DNA of 64,000 nt from Rhyacophila brunnea (taxonomy: Eukaryota; Arthropoda; Insecta; Trichoptera; Rhyacophilidae). The notes under the pieces are model-generated. The model saw only the letters and a program-made list of their open reading frames with translations, was not told where the DNA came from and did no database searches. Location: NCBI GenBank assembly GCA_022495005.1, contig JAGYXB010000830.1, positions 84,405 through 148,404 on the forward strand, in the 5' to 3' direction. Positions 11,010 to 22,864 of the stretch are shown here, piece after piece (the stretch's first letter is position 1; each line of letters opens with the position of its first letter). A program made the translations under genes and the position numbers.

Positions 11010-11940
11010 CAAATAGAGAGGGTGGGTTTTCCTGTATGACAGCTGTCATATGTTTTTTATAGAACTGATGAGAAAATATTCCAGCAAACGTTGCCTGCGT
11101 TTTCCCCGCAAATATACCAAGGAGTAAGGTATTTATCACTTTGGCATTAAATAATATTGCCGATACTTGCGGAAAAGCTTCTTCTATATAAAGAAGCTTT
11201 CCTTCAATGACTTTGGATAGCGATGACTTGTAAAATTATATCCCAGGGATTATAAACAAAATAAATTATCGCGAAAAAATGTTTGATGGGTAAATGACAT
11301 TATTTAGACATGCGTCACTCAAAGCTCACCTTTTCAAATAATATTACAACGTCATTTTATTTCAGCGTATGTAAGTAAATTGAACGTCGGCATTTTAAAT
11401 TGAATTATGTTTTCATTTATTTTTTGCATTTCGCCTATTATCACGACTGATGGATCGGCTGGCAAGACGTCGAGATTTTTTCATATATGCTTTATTTTTT
11501 AAAAAGAATTTACGATATCCATGCATACGTAATTTAATGCTAAAGCCATGATAACACTAACATCAAGTCAGTGGTTTTCAAGCATTTTCCTTCCAAGACA
11601 TATTAACAACGCCAAATTGATACTGGGATGGGTAAACAAGTTGTTTGATACAATGTTAGGATAAGGGTTAAGGGAAGTATAGTATATTATTATATTGAAA
11701 TTTTGATCAGTACGTTCGTATAATATATTTTCTTTGTGAATCACATTAACGAATCATTTGATTGTGCATTGACGCACTGAATTAAGATTGTCTGGAGTTA
11801 TTTTAATTTTCGGATAACCTTTCCCCTCCACCAGCAAAATCTAATTATAGATATTTTTAAGCAGTATCGATCATTTTTAAGACTTCATAATGATTCAGGA
11901 AATATTTGAATTATTATCCTTTTTTTAGTAGTGTAGTTTA
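11010..11940. other. No recognisable feature
   Basis: AT-rich sequence with a short hairpin at 11185-11210 (AAGCTTCTTC/GAAGAAGCTT). No gene or known repeat was seen. Confidence 0.45.
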
Positions 11941-12017
11941 ACAGTAGTATATTTAGTAATATAAGTGAAACACTTACAAATAACCAGGCTTTGAGAAAAT
12001 CACACACATATATTGTG

Positions 12018-12088
12018 TCCTCATCGGAATTTGAATTCAAAGCTCCCAGATGAAAGGTCAGCGCCTTACGCACTATACTACGAGAGCT
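12018..12088 (-). repeat. tRNA-like sequence (tRNA pseudogene or SINE head)
   Basis: The minus strand begins GCTCTCGTAGTATAGTGCGT (box-A-like) and continues to a TTTGAATTCAAATTCC segment (box-B-like). A proper acceptor stem is not formed, so this is not proposed as a functional tRNA. Confidence 0.4.
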
Positions 12089-12089
12089 T

Positions 12090-12840
12090 TTACTTTTAAT
12101 TAATTATCTATCTTCTCTATTCCTTACTCATAGCTGAAGATTATCGTCACTCTAAAATGCAGCCATGTTTTGAGCCACTGAGACTCTCCAGCATTTACAG
12201 TCTTCTGTTTCTTGTTAAGTAAAGTAAAGGCTGTCCCTAATTAGCTCCTCCACTTTCTTTTACATGCGGTTTTATACGTTTTATCAACATAACATAATAT
12301 ATTATGAACTAATCACAATAAGCGTCGAATCAATCCAATTGGTACCTGAATCACTGTGTATAATAATTGCCGTTTATAGTTGTTGATATCTTACCTTTGA
12401 GTATGCGAATCTGATCATATAATAATTATAACATTGATAGTTGGTGGATAAATTAGTCTACTCTATTGAATTTGTATGATAGAGTAAGGGACCCCGGGCA
12501 CTCACCTGGTGTTGTCGTGGCTGGCATATCCAATACTCGGAACAATGGATTTAGTTAAGTATTGGGCGTCGTGGACGGTTTACAAGATTCAAATCACTTT
12601 TGTATCACACTGTATAGTGCCAAACCTAAGTGCCGTCAGAGCAAGCTTCGTGTTGTGCGGTCCGCGAGAAAAATATATGTCCAAAAAACTGTGGAATATA
12701 TAAAAATATTGTCGAGAGCCGTTCCTTGATGGATGATTCACTAGTTTGTACTATGCTTTATGCAAGATATACGAAACATTCGGCGCCAATACATTTTAAA
12801 GGTATCAATTATTGCCTTCTGCTCCCTTGTCCTCAGGGTC
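12090..12840. other. No recognisable feature
   Basis: Mixed-composition non-coding sequence. Small frames at 12509-12845 lack motifs. Confidence 0.45.
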
Positions 12841-12844
12841 CATG

Positions 12845-13165
12845 AAAGAGGGCTGACAAGGCTCAGGGGTGGGGGGGGGGGCAGCGTGGCGGGCCGACCA
12901 GATACGTGAGATAAACACAAAAAAATTGCTCCAATAGTTAAAAAAAGTCGACTGCGGCGCACTTTTATTAAAAGTATATTAACATTTAAAAATATGTAGT
13001 TGTCCGATGCAATATATTATAAAAATCACTAAAAATACCCTTTTACTTCGAACACCACTTGGAAAATGCTACGTCACACTGCCTTTAAGTTTAGCGATAG
13101 GTAGGGGGGGCTTTCAAAGATTCTGACTTAGGAGCCCGTTTCAGGGTGTGGGGGCTCTGAACATG
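12845..13165. repeat. Interspersed repeat, shared with 21.05-22.06 kb
   Basis: The blocks GGGCCGACCAGATACGTGAG, AAAAATATGTAGTTGTCCGA, CGTCACACTGCCTTTAAG and GCGATAGGTAGGGGGG occur in the same order as at 21.05-21.18 plus 21.83-22.06 kb. The family is unclassified. This copy is uninterrupted; the other has a LINE inserted. Confidence 0.65.
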
Positions 13166-13169
13166 TCCA

Positions 13170-13810
13170 TGACTCGACGTTCTCATATATCGTATCTAAT
13201 TTATAAACTTGCTTTAACGACTTATATTCGGCTTGAACGTTTTGAAATATATAAATCCTCTGAGGGTAGCGTGAAAAGAAACGTTATTGTGTCTCCTCCT
13301 CAGAGGGTAGTTTGTCGCTCGGGGGTTAAGTACAAGGGCCGGGGGAATAACCTTAAGGGAAATATAAATAGCTTATTCAAGATATATATGTAACGTAAGC
13401 AAAACCTAAATGCTATCTATTGCTTACTTACCGTTCTATATGGTTGGTGACCTTCAAAGTGGAAAGATATAAAGAAAACTATACACGAATATACAGATTT
13501 AAGGCATGGAAAACAGATAATAACAAATTGATAGTCTGAGAGAATGTTGTTTTTCTCATCATGGAGCTATTAATATCATTTGGAATTTATTGTAGTTTGG
13601 GGATTAGTAATAGGGAGGGGTTCCCATAAGTAACCAATAATTTTAACGTTGAATGAACATATTATTATTATTAGTATTTTTTTAAATTATTCAATTCAAT
13701 TATTACATTATATTCGCCACGACTAAAAAATATCCCATTGATCTAAACAAATGACAATCCGTCATAATTTGAAAATACCTTATATTATATATTTTTCTTA
13801 TTCTTTTGAC
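13170..13810. other. No recognisable feature
   Basis: A plus-strand frame of 81 codons at 13148-13393 has no motif. The remainder is AT-rich. Confidence 0.45.
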
Positions 13811-13811
13811 C

Positions 13812-14358
13812 ATAGGTATCTGATTCTAATAAGATCATATGGGCCCCCCACAGAGTAGAGGTTTGTATTAACAGATTTTTTGTTTTTACGATAAATGTAT
13901 GTTACCCATTTGTTCAACATGTTAGGTCCATAGTTTGATTCCAAATACAAATTGAAAAATAATATGCGTATTTACGAGACTCACGGCTTAAGACGGTACT
14001 TCAGTGAAACGGCAAATAATTTTCAACTATAGGTGCGACTGGACTCGCTGACAATTGGAGAGCGAACGTCGAGCTGTGAACACGTCAATTCGTTTCGTGA
14101 TGGCGACGGGGGTATTAATTCTTAAATCGTGTAAAGATGACTAAAAAACGTTATCCATTTACTTGACAAAGAAAACGTGTCAATGAATATATTATTATTG
14201 TTACTAATAGAACAATAAACAGAACATTAAATGGACGCATGTTGGATTTATATGACAAATTATATTTCGTTCGGCACGCGTCATTTGCTCAACTGAGGTA
14301 TAGCATTAAACCTGGGACCCATGAAATTATAAACCGACGCGTAAGCTGCTTTGCCATC
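13812..14358 (-). mobile_element. SINE copy interrupted by a TTAA element
   Basis: Read on the minus strand, the SINE head lies at 14310-14358 (CGATGGCAAAGCAGCTTACG, CATGGGTCCCAGG) and the body and tail at 13812-13987 (TTGTTGAACAAATGGGT-like body, TCTACTCTGTGG). The 314-bp element 13992-14305 separates them. A short part of the box-B region appears lost. Confidence 0.7.
13992..14305. mobile_element. TTAA-flanked MITE (piggyBac-like), copy 1
   Basis: Flanked by TTAA on both sides (13988-13991 and 14306-14309). It begins GACGGTACTTCAGTG and ends ACTGAGGTATAGCA, an imperfect inverted pair. Its sequence matches 36999-37320 nearly throughout, which is likewise flanked by TTAA but sits in unrelated DNA. 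Non-coding. Confidence 0.8.
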
Positions 14359-14416
14359 GTATGATTTACTTACTAGAAAACATCTAAAAAAAACGAAAAA
14401 CGACAACCAGTAGGAC

Positions 14417-14482
14417 TCAAATCTATAATATACACCACTTTGATTTTTACCAATGTTCTTTACCAGTAGAGCTATGAGCGTC
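14417..14482 (-). repeat. tRNA-like sequence with box A and box B
   Basis: The minus strand reads CTCATAGCTCTACTGG (box A-like) and, further on, GATTTGAGTCC (box B-like). It could be the head of another SINE family or a tRNA pseudogene. No complete cloverleaf was drawn. Confidence 0.35.
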
Positions 14483-14489
14483 CTTTCTA

Positions 14490-16060
14490 ATTTTTCTTTT
14501 TCCATTTGAATTAAGTTGGGTAGTTTACGTGCTTAACTCCTTAAATAAATATCGACGGTAAATGCGGGTTCTCCTTAAAGACATTTATAAAAAAAAATTA
14601 GTATAAATAGCATAGGAGACCTTCATCCAGCAATCGATTAACCCTCTACTTGGTACCTATTATTGAACATATATTATTATTTATTACATTCAATTATATA
14701 TAATGCAACATATGATGGCTGCCCTTTTCATAGTGGACTACAAATTGTGAATAATTGTGATGGTGGATGTGGTTACTAGGGAGGGGGGGGACTTACTGAG
14801 TTCTGCCTGGACTTGTGACAGTACTGAGGATTTGAGGTAGGAGGGAAATAAAAAAATGAAGGTGACCATAATTGGCCCAACCATAATAATATGTATTATC
14901 TTACATAGTATTATGTTGCATACCAGCTTTATGTGGCACTTTCCAAAGGGCGTCAAAAATAGAATTAACCCAAAATAATATATTTAAATATAGGTAGATA
15001 AAACTAATCCTAATTTGGTGTTGATCTATGACTAATGAGATGCATCATAGTTGTATACAAATATACCGAAAACTATTCTGTCAAAGTATGAATAGAAAGC
15101 ATAAAACGTTTTTGCAAAAATATAATAATTATTACTTGTATGGGAAACAGTGCCAGAAATTTGTCAAAAAGAGTCATAAATCTATAAGGGGAATTTATTA
15201 AAATGAATGTGTTTCATGAATTGAAATGATATTAGAATATAAATAATTATTTTTTATGCGACAATTTCGCGTTGGTGGCGAAAATTACCCTCGATGCAAC
15301 CCTGCCTGTTGATAATAATATGCTAGTTTTCGTGTTCAATTAATAGATTAAATTATTACTCAATACATTCGTCGATCACAAATAAATAAATTAATTACCA
15401 CGATCTAAAAGACATACAAGCAAATAATATAATAATGTCAACTAAATAAGGGGCATTCCTTTCTGAATGTCGTCCTTGATAACTTGCACTAATGAGTAAA
15501 GGGTAGGTATCATCAACTTGGTTAATGAGTTTTACCTTTACAAGTGCGTATCCTTGATAATTATCCTCTTGTCCTCAATTATTGCGCAACCCCTGGAGCA
15601 GTGGTGGCAAAGCTATGGCATGCGTATCTACTAATCAATCAGGTACCTACTCGAGATAAATAGAGACAAAATTATTATTATTATGTTTGTTAAATTCAAT
15701 ATTATTGCCTAATTGATATTATCATAAGATGAAATCGGTTTTGGTATGTTATGGATTTGAACGATAAATACAAATTATTACCAATCATAATTCAGGTGGG
15801 TCAGGAGTTTTATGAAAATAGAGAGTCTAAACTTCAGGACTACCCTTACTCAAGGGTCCATAAATCTTCTTTCTTTAGCCATTCATTTATTTCATTTTTT
15901 TTTTTTAACATATTGTGGACATTACAAATTATAAGTTTAAGACGTTCACAACATGGCATTTAGAAAGAAAGATATATAAATATAACAGTATTACATAAAA
16001 AAAGAGATATATCAGTAGATGAATTAGATAGGTACAAGGAAGTACACCGGATGAGTTAAG
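14490..16060. other. Mostly featureless; tiny RTE tail at 14613-14640
   Basis: GAGACCTTCATCCAGCA at about 14615 matches the RTE-like LINE 3' end but is too short to say more. The remaining 1.5 kb is AT-rich with no recognisable gene. Confidence 0.4.
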
Positions 16061-16099
16061 CAGACCCTATTTTAAGATTTTATAAAACAACATCCAACT

Positions 16100-17115
16100 A
16101 AACTCATTCTCACGTAGGTGGAATATATCAACACCCGAAGATATTTCGTTGAACATAGTTATCACTCTCCCAATTGGCATTACCAGTGGCAGGTTGGTTC
16201 TGTACCTTGGGAGAATAAACAACTGGTGGTCTCTATTTCTAAGATAGTTATCAGGGACACACAGGCCCCTTAGCTGGAGCATATGGACACCACGCGGCGC
16301 CTCCAAGAATCCCTGTCGCTCGCCAATCTTCTTGCTTCGTTTCAGGTCAAACCAGCATCCTGTAGCTCCGCCGTATACACTCTGTAGATTGTATTTAGCG
16401 GCCTTCCAGGTCGCCGGAATCCGGTCGGCTTGAAGAACAGGCAAGCCAGGTTAAAGTTCTCTTCTGGCATCCGCAGTACGTGGCCGAGCCAGGTCCAACG
16501 TCGCCTCTTCGCTTTCAGCGTGATGAGAGGCTGCTTGGTGCGTTCTCTTATCTCCTCGTTGCTCCTAAAGTCATACCACCGCACACCCAGTATTCGTCGC
16601 AAACATCTGTTTTCGAAGCTCAGTATACGGTTGCTCTGAGCCTTCGTAAGGTGCCATGATTCGCTACCGTAAAGCAGCACTGTCAGAATGCAAGCGTCGA
16701 ATAGGCGGCATTTGGTTTTGACCGAGTACAATCGTGAGTCCCAGACATTTCGCATCGAGTTGAATGTTGCTCCAGCCATTCCCATTCGGATAGCGAGCTC
16801 TTTCTGCAAAATGCCATCTCCCGTGATGTGTACCCCCAGGTACTTGAAGCTGTCGACGCTCTCGATGTTTTGTCCATCGAGAGGGAAATCTGGATTAGGA
16901 CAGGTGCTATTGCACAAGAGGTTGGTTTTCTTCGCGTTGATTTTCAAACCAACGCCAGAGGAGTTGTTATGCAACCTGTCGATTGTCTCTTGAATGCCCT
17001 CGATTGAGTTGTCGAATAGGACAGCATCATCGGCGTATTCCAGGTCGCATAGCTTCACCGTGGGGGTAACAGGTATGCCTCGGTCGGATGGTATTGACTT
17101 CCGACGCCTCAGAAT
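16100..17115 (-). pseudogene. RTE-like non-LTR retrotransposon, RT C-terminal half, broken
   Basis: The minus-strand frame includes the reverse-transcriptase catalytic box (LEYADDAVLF, about residues 6-15 of the Met-started frame 17058-16342). It continues through GLKINAKKTNLLC and FKYLGVHITGDG, then the C-terminal region with LLYGSESWHLTKAQ and RRRWTWLGHVLRMP typical of RTE-like LINEs. Coding resemblance runs upstream of the first Met to about 17115. The frame stops at a TGA after LQDAGLT. Reading past it gives NEARRLASDRDSWRRR, the expected C-terminus, so the stop probably replaced a Trp codon. The 5' half with the endonuclease is missing. A copy of the 3' untranslated segment recurs at 17245-17285. 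Confidence 0.85.
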
Positions 17116-17324
17116 AAATGATTCGCTTGTATTTTTTCATTACTGAGGTTATTAAATTTAACTGTAGGTACATTTTTTATTCACTATTATCACATTTATA
17201 TAAGATTATTGTATATATATGTTATTTAATTGGCAGGTACATAATGTGGCAGATTGGTTCTGCACTTGGGAGAATAAATAACTGATACTAGACTCAGTGG
17301 CGAAGGGTAGAGGTAGGCTGTTAG

Positions 17325-17728
17325 GGTCCGACAGGCCATCCGACCTGGTCGCCACAAAGGCCAATTATCTTGCATTTAAAATTTGCAGCGTCTTACTGCG
17401 GGCGTGAAGATCTCTTTACATATTTTTTGCTGATCGTATGATTAGCTTCGTTATTTGTTATATTTATTAAATTCCGTTCTTTTTTGTTAATTTTCTTGTG
17501 CCTTTTCTCTCCCCGGTACTTTGCATTAGAGTAAAATCAGTAAACTCAGTCAAAGCTCACTTGAGAGTGTGGAGACCTCAGTCTCGGGTAACTGCTCCTG
17601 GAACTTTGACATTACCAGGCGTAAACAACTGTACATATTATGTGTCACATCAAACGTAGTGCCTCGTGATATTCTCGATTAAGACCAAGTGTGGTGCGGG
17701 GCAGGTTTAGTTTCGAGGGCGTGTCTGT
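17325..17728 (+). mobile_element. R1-like LINE 3' tail inserted in M1
   Basis: Matches the end of the 21.2-21.8 kb LINE: GGCCAATTATCTTGC, a GCGGGCGTGAAGATCTCTT end, then the 3' untranslated part with CTCGATTAAGACCAAG. It starts at a shared CTGTT, suggesting 5' truncation at microhomology, and M1 resumes with GTTAAGATCCGACATAAA. Confidence 0.75.
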
Positions 17729-18239
17729 GTTAAGATCCGACATAAATTATGAATACTTACTAAAATTTGTCAGTCAAACTTTTTTTTATTTCATTGACCT
17801 AATACATATACAATATATTATTATACTGCAATGTGTAGACAGTGTTTGTTAGTTTCAAAAAATCAATAAAACCCTGCCTAATCCAAGCCATAGTCGATAA
17901 TAGTAAACAAATATTCTTTATAAAATATGAAATATCTTAAATCATGCCATTAAATTATTTTATAGATAGAAAAATAATTTTATCGATTATGGTTTGGTTT
18001 AGACAGGGCTTAATGAGTTTTAAAAACTAACCGACATCATAATAATATTATGTAATGTATTCTAAATTCAACGTAAAGAAAATCAGTATGACTGAAAAAG
18101 TGTGCACTATTTTGTCAGATCGCCCGTAGCATACTTAAAGTAGTATTATAGTTTGGTTTATGTAGGGTTTAATTGAAAATTTAAAACCAACCAGCACCAT
18201 CTGAAAATTGTATTCTTAGTTCAATGACAACAAATGGGG

Positions 18240-19605
18240 TCCCGACAAAACTGCCCGAACCAAAACCGCCCGGACATTGCTGCCAAAACAATTTAGAAAT
18301 GAGACTATTTTTATCTGTACATAATAGATATTATATTTTAGACACACAAATAAAAAAAAACATACTAATAAAGATCTTAAAAAATAAATATATACTTACT
18401 TAAAAAATATGAATTATTTCATATTTAATGTCAATATTGTGTGCTAACCTTATTAAATTCTAAATTAGAAATACTATCATACAAAGGCATTAACTCTTGC
18501 AGTCTTTCGTTTAACTGGATTTAGTACTACGTGGTAAAAGTTGATGATTTTAAGTTATTACTCTAGTAGCAGCTGCAACGGATTAATTCTCAAATTACAC
18601 TGATTATCGTAAGTATTGAAATTTCTATCGATACGCAATTCGAAAAACCAAAAAAGCACTTGTTTTATATATGTTACGCCGAATGTGCGAAATTGAATAT
18701 TACATGAAATGGGCAAAATTTTGCCTAAATCATGAAAAATGCAAGCCCGTTGCCTTATTCATGAATTAGACAAAATATCTGGAGAGTGCGTGAATTCGGC
18801 AGTAATTTTTCTGCCTAGTTCATGTATTGGACAAATTAGATAGTAACACTACGGTGGTATTTTTTGCAACTAAACTAAATGTATCAAATGCTCATGCATT
18901 GGTCAAAATGTACATATATTTATCAATGGTCAAAATATATGATCGCGCTCCGGTGGTGTTTTTTGCAACTAATTAAACTGAACAAATGTGTCACATTTTT
19001 AGGTCAAAATATACCAATCAATAACTACAATGACGTTCATATCCATTTACTATGCGCAAAAAAAATCTAGAACTATATGATAACGGAAGAATTTTATTGA
19101 AAGGTATTTTCGCGATTTGATTCGTGGTTGGGTATCAATCGTGCAATGGTCGCTTGAATGTTTGTGATAGTTTGTTGACACTTGATAGCTAACCTCAAAA
19201 TGGAAATTTAGTTGAATAATTTAATTCAGAATTACAAAACCTAACCTAACCTAACCTAATAATAATAATATTATATTATGTCCAATTATAACTAATAAAA
19301 CCATCCGTATTAAATTTACTTTTTCTTCTGTCATGTTGACAGTTCAAGAATTCCATACCCTGGCGAATTCATGTACTCAGCAGAAAATTTACCTAATTCA
19401 TGAATAAGGCAACAGGCTTGACTATTACATGAATTAGCCAAAATTTTGCCCATTTCATGTAATAGTCAATTTCTCACATTCGGCGTAACATATATATTTT
19501 TATTTTTTTGCGGGCGGTTTTGTCTAGGCAGATTTGTCCGGGCGGTATTGACGAGAACTGGTACGGGCGCATTTGGTTTGGCGGCAATGTCCGGGCGGTG
19601 ACAAA
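18240..19605. mobile_element. Nested element with CCGCCCGGACATTG ends
   Basis: ACCGCCCGGACATTGCTGCC near 18270 is matched by the inverse near 19575-19600 (GGCGGCAATGTCCGGGCGGT). Both copies lie within the M1 body and themselves enclose a further inverted-repeat element. Additional GCCCG-rich motifs flank each end. Confidence 0.6.
18670..19493. mobile_element. Innermost foldback element, about 140-bp inverted arms
   Basis: ATATGTTACGCCGAATGTG and about 140 bp after it (through TTGCCTTATTCATGAATTAG) are repeated inverted at 19350-19493. The centre contains CCTAACCTAACCTAACCTAA (TTAGG-type pentamers). Flanks are TA-rich, so the target duplication cannot be fixed. Non-coding. Confidence 0.75.
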
Positions 19606-19664
19606 GTTTTGTGTGCACTATTTATGTCGAATCTTAACTGCCTATCTTCACACCTCGCCACTGT

Positions 19665-20630
19665 GCTATAATTATAGTCCAAACTAGTTGAGGAATAATA
19701 TACGATGCGTATAAAAAAAGTTTTCCATCACTTCCTTACACGGTTTTCTTACATACCCCTAATAGAGGAGAATGGGTTACGCATGGCAGGCGGGCAAAGA
19801 GAATATAAATAGCTGATTCAGGCAAGAAGAGGAATATCGCAAGGAGGACCAAAACGTAATCTATTGGCTTCGCATAATAGGGCCAACGGCCTTCGTACAA
19901 ACTACTACGTTGTGCACAATAGAGTTACGCGCAAAAGATATGAGATCTTTTATATTGAATAGATGTTATTATTGATAACTCATTTAGTGTTAGATCAACA
20001 ATCTTTAAGGGCGGACGTGCTCAGCGTGGGTCAAAATGGAGCTTTTATTCTATTTTCAAAGCATGATCCTGGACTTTTCTTAAACGTTGTAGGTAATCTA
20101 TTTATATAATTTGGAAGCCTTATTATCCTTTATTTTTATTTTAAATATTTGATGACTGCATAAAGTATTTTTATTACATAAAATAGTATTCTTTTAAACC
20201 TCTCGCTCTAATGTTTAAGAATATAGTCATATTTCAGTACATGCATGCGCAGTGGTGTTAAGATTTTTTACATTTATTAATTTTTAAACACATTTATAAA
20301 ACCATTAGTATAATTTATGATGAGATTATTTTTGTAAAATATTTACGATAAAAAATTATATTGATAATCTCTGTGATTCCAAATTTGACAAGAATTAGGC
20401 ATTTTATTATCTAAAAAAAGGGCAAGATTTACGCATTTAAAGATACTTTTAAACATACTGATTATAAGCTATGTCTTTGTTCATTCAAATGTGATAAAAA
20501 TTCTACGAATAATGATTGCTTTATAATAATTATTGACCTAAGAGTAAGGTAGTGTTTTTTTGAAATGCGCCATTTCTTTTGGCATTCCCGAGTGGTTGAG
20601 CTACAACATACGGCCATAGCCTTAAATTGA
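19665..20630. other. No recognisable feature
   Basis: AT-rich non-coding sequence. A short G+C-richer segment at 19750-19930 has no identified family. Confidence 0.45.
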
Positions 20631-20637
20631 CAAACTA

Positions 20638-20760
20638 TAATTGAAGTATGGAGTAAAATGATGTAAACGCGCGTGTTTGAACATGTACCATTTAAAAAAA
20701 ATCGGTTAGGTACATGTTCAAACACGTGCGTTAACATCATTTTACTCCCTACTTCAATTA
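20638..20760. repeat. Long near-perfect palindrome, about 52-bp arms
   Basis: TAATTGAAGTATGGAGTAAA... to ...GAACATGTACC is repeated inverted after a loop of about 18 bases. TA lies at both outer edges, compatible with a very short mariner-type MITE. The transcript would form a long hairpin. Confidence 0.75.
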
Positions 20761-21189
20761 GGGTTAAGATTTTATATGTGAAAGTATATCTGAAAGGGAT
20801 TAGGTACTAATAATATTCATAATTGAGTTTATAGAGTAATCTAGAGTCATAACTCACATATTCCAAAATGAGAGTTTTGAGACAATCGCAAAAAACCATC
20901 AGAGCACTGTTTTTTGTAATTAGAAGAAAAGTATTGAACTCCCTTGAATATTAATGGGTGAGTGAGTCGATTTACATTATGTTTTTAAAATATTTATTTA
21001 ATACTCCTAAGTCTGTAGACACACAGCACCATGGCTCCCACAAGGCTGAAAGGGCTCTAGCCTGGGCGCCCAGGCTCAGAAGAGGCCCGGCGAGGCGAGT
21101 CGACCAGATAAGTGGGATAAACACACATCACAAATTTGCTTTAATGGTAAAAAAAGTCTCCTGAAAATTATGTAGTTGTACGATACAAT

Positions 21190-21820
21190 ACACATACAGT
21201 GGCGAATGGAGATAACCAAATACCTGACTCCAGACCATTACACCAGTCAATTTGTGACTGGTCATGGTGGATTCGCTGGCAAGCTCTTCGAGCTTGGACT
21301 TGCAAGCCGTCCGACATGTCCATGCGGAGGGGAAATACAGGATGCCAACCACATCCTATGGGAGTGTCTGAGTATGTGCTCCGAACGGGAGGAAATGCTC
21401 AGGTCGGTCCAACCAGCTGTTGGACCCATCGGCCCGTCCGACCTGGTTGCTACTAAGGCCAATTATCTTGCTTTCAAAAAATTTGCGGCGTCTTACTACG
21501 GGCGTGAAGATCTCTTCACATAAATTTTGCTGCCTGTATGATTAGCTTCGTTCTTTAATTTAATAAACAAGTAGGTTCATTTTCTTTTTAGTAATTTCCA
21601 TGTGCTTTTTCTCTCCCTGGCACTTTGCATTAGAGTAAACTCAGTAAACTTAGTCAGAGCTCACTTTGAGCGCAGCAACTAAGTCTTGGGCATCTTCTCC
21701 CAGGACACTCCCAGGCCAATTCTTAGATGCTTCACATCACCAATTGATGGGTCCCGTGATACTCTCGATTAAGACCGAGGGTGGTACGGTGCGGGTTTGG
21801 TGGAGGGACTTTAACTTCTC
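21190..21820 (+). mobile_element. R1-like LINE, 5'-truncated, with 13-bp TSD
   Basis: The inserted 631 bp is flanked by TGTACGATACAAT on both sides (21177-21189 and 21821-21833), a perfect 13-bp target duplication. The insert is the end of a LINE polyprotein plus about 300 bp of 3' untranslated sequence with no poly(A). Short 5'-truncated insertions are the normal product of target-primed reverse transcription. It looks fairly young. Confidence 0.85.
21194..21523 (+). pseudogene. C-terminal fragment of R1/I-group LINE polyprotein
   Basis: The frame reads SQFVTGHGGFAGKLFELGL followed by CPCGGEIQDANHILWEC. This is the conserved TGHG...C-CG...H-C region at the end of ORF2 in R1/I-group LINEs, a zinc-knuckle-like Cys/His set behind the RNase H region. 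It ends ASYYGREDLFT and a stop. Only the last 100 or so codons are present, so it is dead on arrival. Confidence 0.8.
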
Positions 21821-22059
21821 TGTACGATACAATTTTTAATTGTGTATCAATACTCGACAACTCCATATTTCAAATGGATGTTTGATAATATACAAAAAAA
21901 CACTAAATATACACATTAATTTTATCGCGTACACCATTTGGAAAACGTTGCTGTAGAGTGTCACACTGCCTTTATCCTTAGCGATAGGTAGGGGGGCCCT
22001 CTAAAGATCCTAGCCTGGGGGCCGGCTTCAGGATGTGGGGGCCATGCACTGCACACTAT

Positions 22060-22550
22060 GAGAAATAGAGCTCCCTGATTGGTTATAAAGGCCCTGATAA
22101 CAGAATTTACATTATTCATTGAAAAATGTGAGTTACGACAACAACAGTCAACTTTGTCAACAATTTTCACATGGTTTGAAGTGACTTTTGATAGCCAACT
22201 TTTTTAAATAGATTAATGCATTTACAATCATTTGGTATAGGTATTAAACTCAAAAATGACTTATGAAATGAGACTTATGACTCTAGGCGACTCAATTAGA
22301 CTAACTACAATTTATATTTACAGATATTTTTGCAGCAATATCACTCAAATGCCGAACCATCCTAAGTCACATTTTAAATATTTTACAAAAACGGTCTTTA
22401 AAACAGTTAAGTTTAATGTTAATTTGTAAACATACAAATATATTTACAAATTTTAAGGTGGAGAGTAACGTCTTTAGCAAATTTAGCGATTTAATACATT
22501 TTAATTTAATTATAGTATAATTTATATAAAAATAAACTTAATTTTTTAAC
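22060..22550. other. No recognisable feature
   Basis: AT-rich, no gene or known repeat recognised. Confidence 0.5.
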
Positions 22551-22554
22551 ATGT

Positions 22555-22675
22555 TCGATCTTAAGAAGATCATATGTACATCAACAGAGTGGAGGATGTA
22601 TTGTCAGATGTTTGTTTTTACGAGAAATGGATGTCAGCCATTTGGTGAATCTATTAAGTCCATACACTTACTTTC
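22555..22675 (-). mobile_element. SINE body and tail fragment
   Basis: On the minus strand this contains the GTATGGACTTAATAGATTC and GGCTGACATCCATTTCTCG segments of the window's tRNA-derived SINE and the AAGATCGAACATG-like tail. The tRNA-derived head is absent. Confidence 0.65.
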
Positions 22676-22864
22676 CTTCACCAATGAGTGTCCCCATATG
22701 TCTGTTAAAAGGAAAGAGCTTCTTGAGTCAAGCTTTCAAAAAGTTTGCGGTATTTTACGGCGAGTGAGAAGGTTTTTTCTCATCGAGAATTGACAGTAAT
22801 GTATTATATCAAAATATGAATCACGCACGCCAACCAAGGTCTTTGGAAGTTTGTCCTGGGACAC

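Larger units (their letters stand above)
17295..19663. mobile_element. M1 MITE expanded by nested insertions
   Basis: M1 ends are at 17295 (CAGTGGCGAAGGGTAGAGG) and 19663 (complement, ...CGCCACTG). The M1 body is recognisable at 17735-18235 and 19600-19663. The rest is an R1-like LINE tail (17325-17728) and two nested palindromic elements (18240-19605 enclosing 18670-19493). No 8-bp flank match was seen. Confidence 0.75.
21045..22055. repeat. Interspersed repeat interrupted by an R1-like LINE
   Basis: Second copy of the 12.85-13.17 kb repeat. Its left part (GACCAGATAAGTGGGATAAA) and right part (GTGTCACACTGCCTTTATCC, GCGATAGGTAGGGGGG) are separated by the LINE insertion at 21190-21820. Confidence 0.7.
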
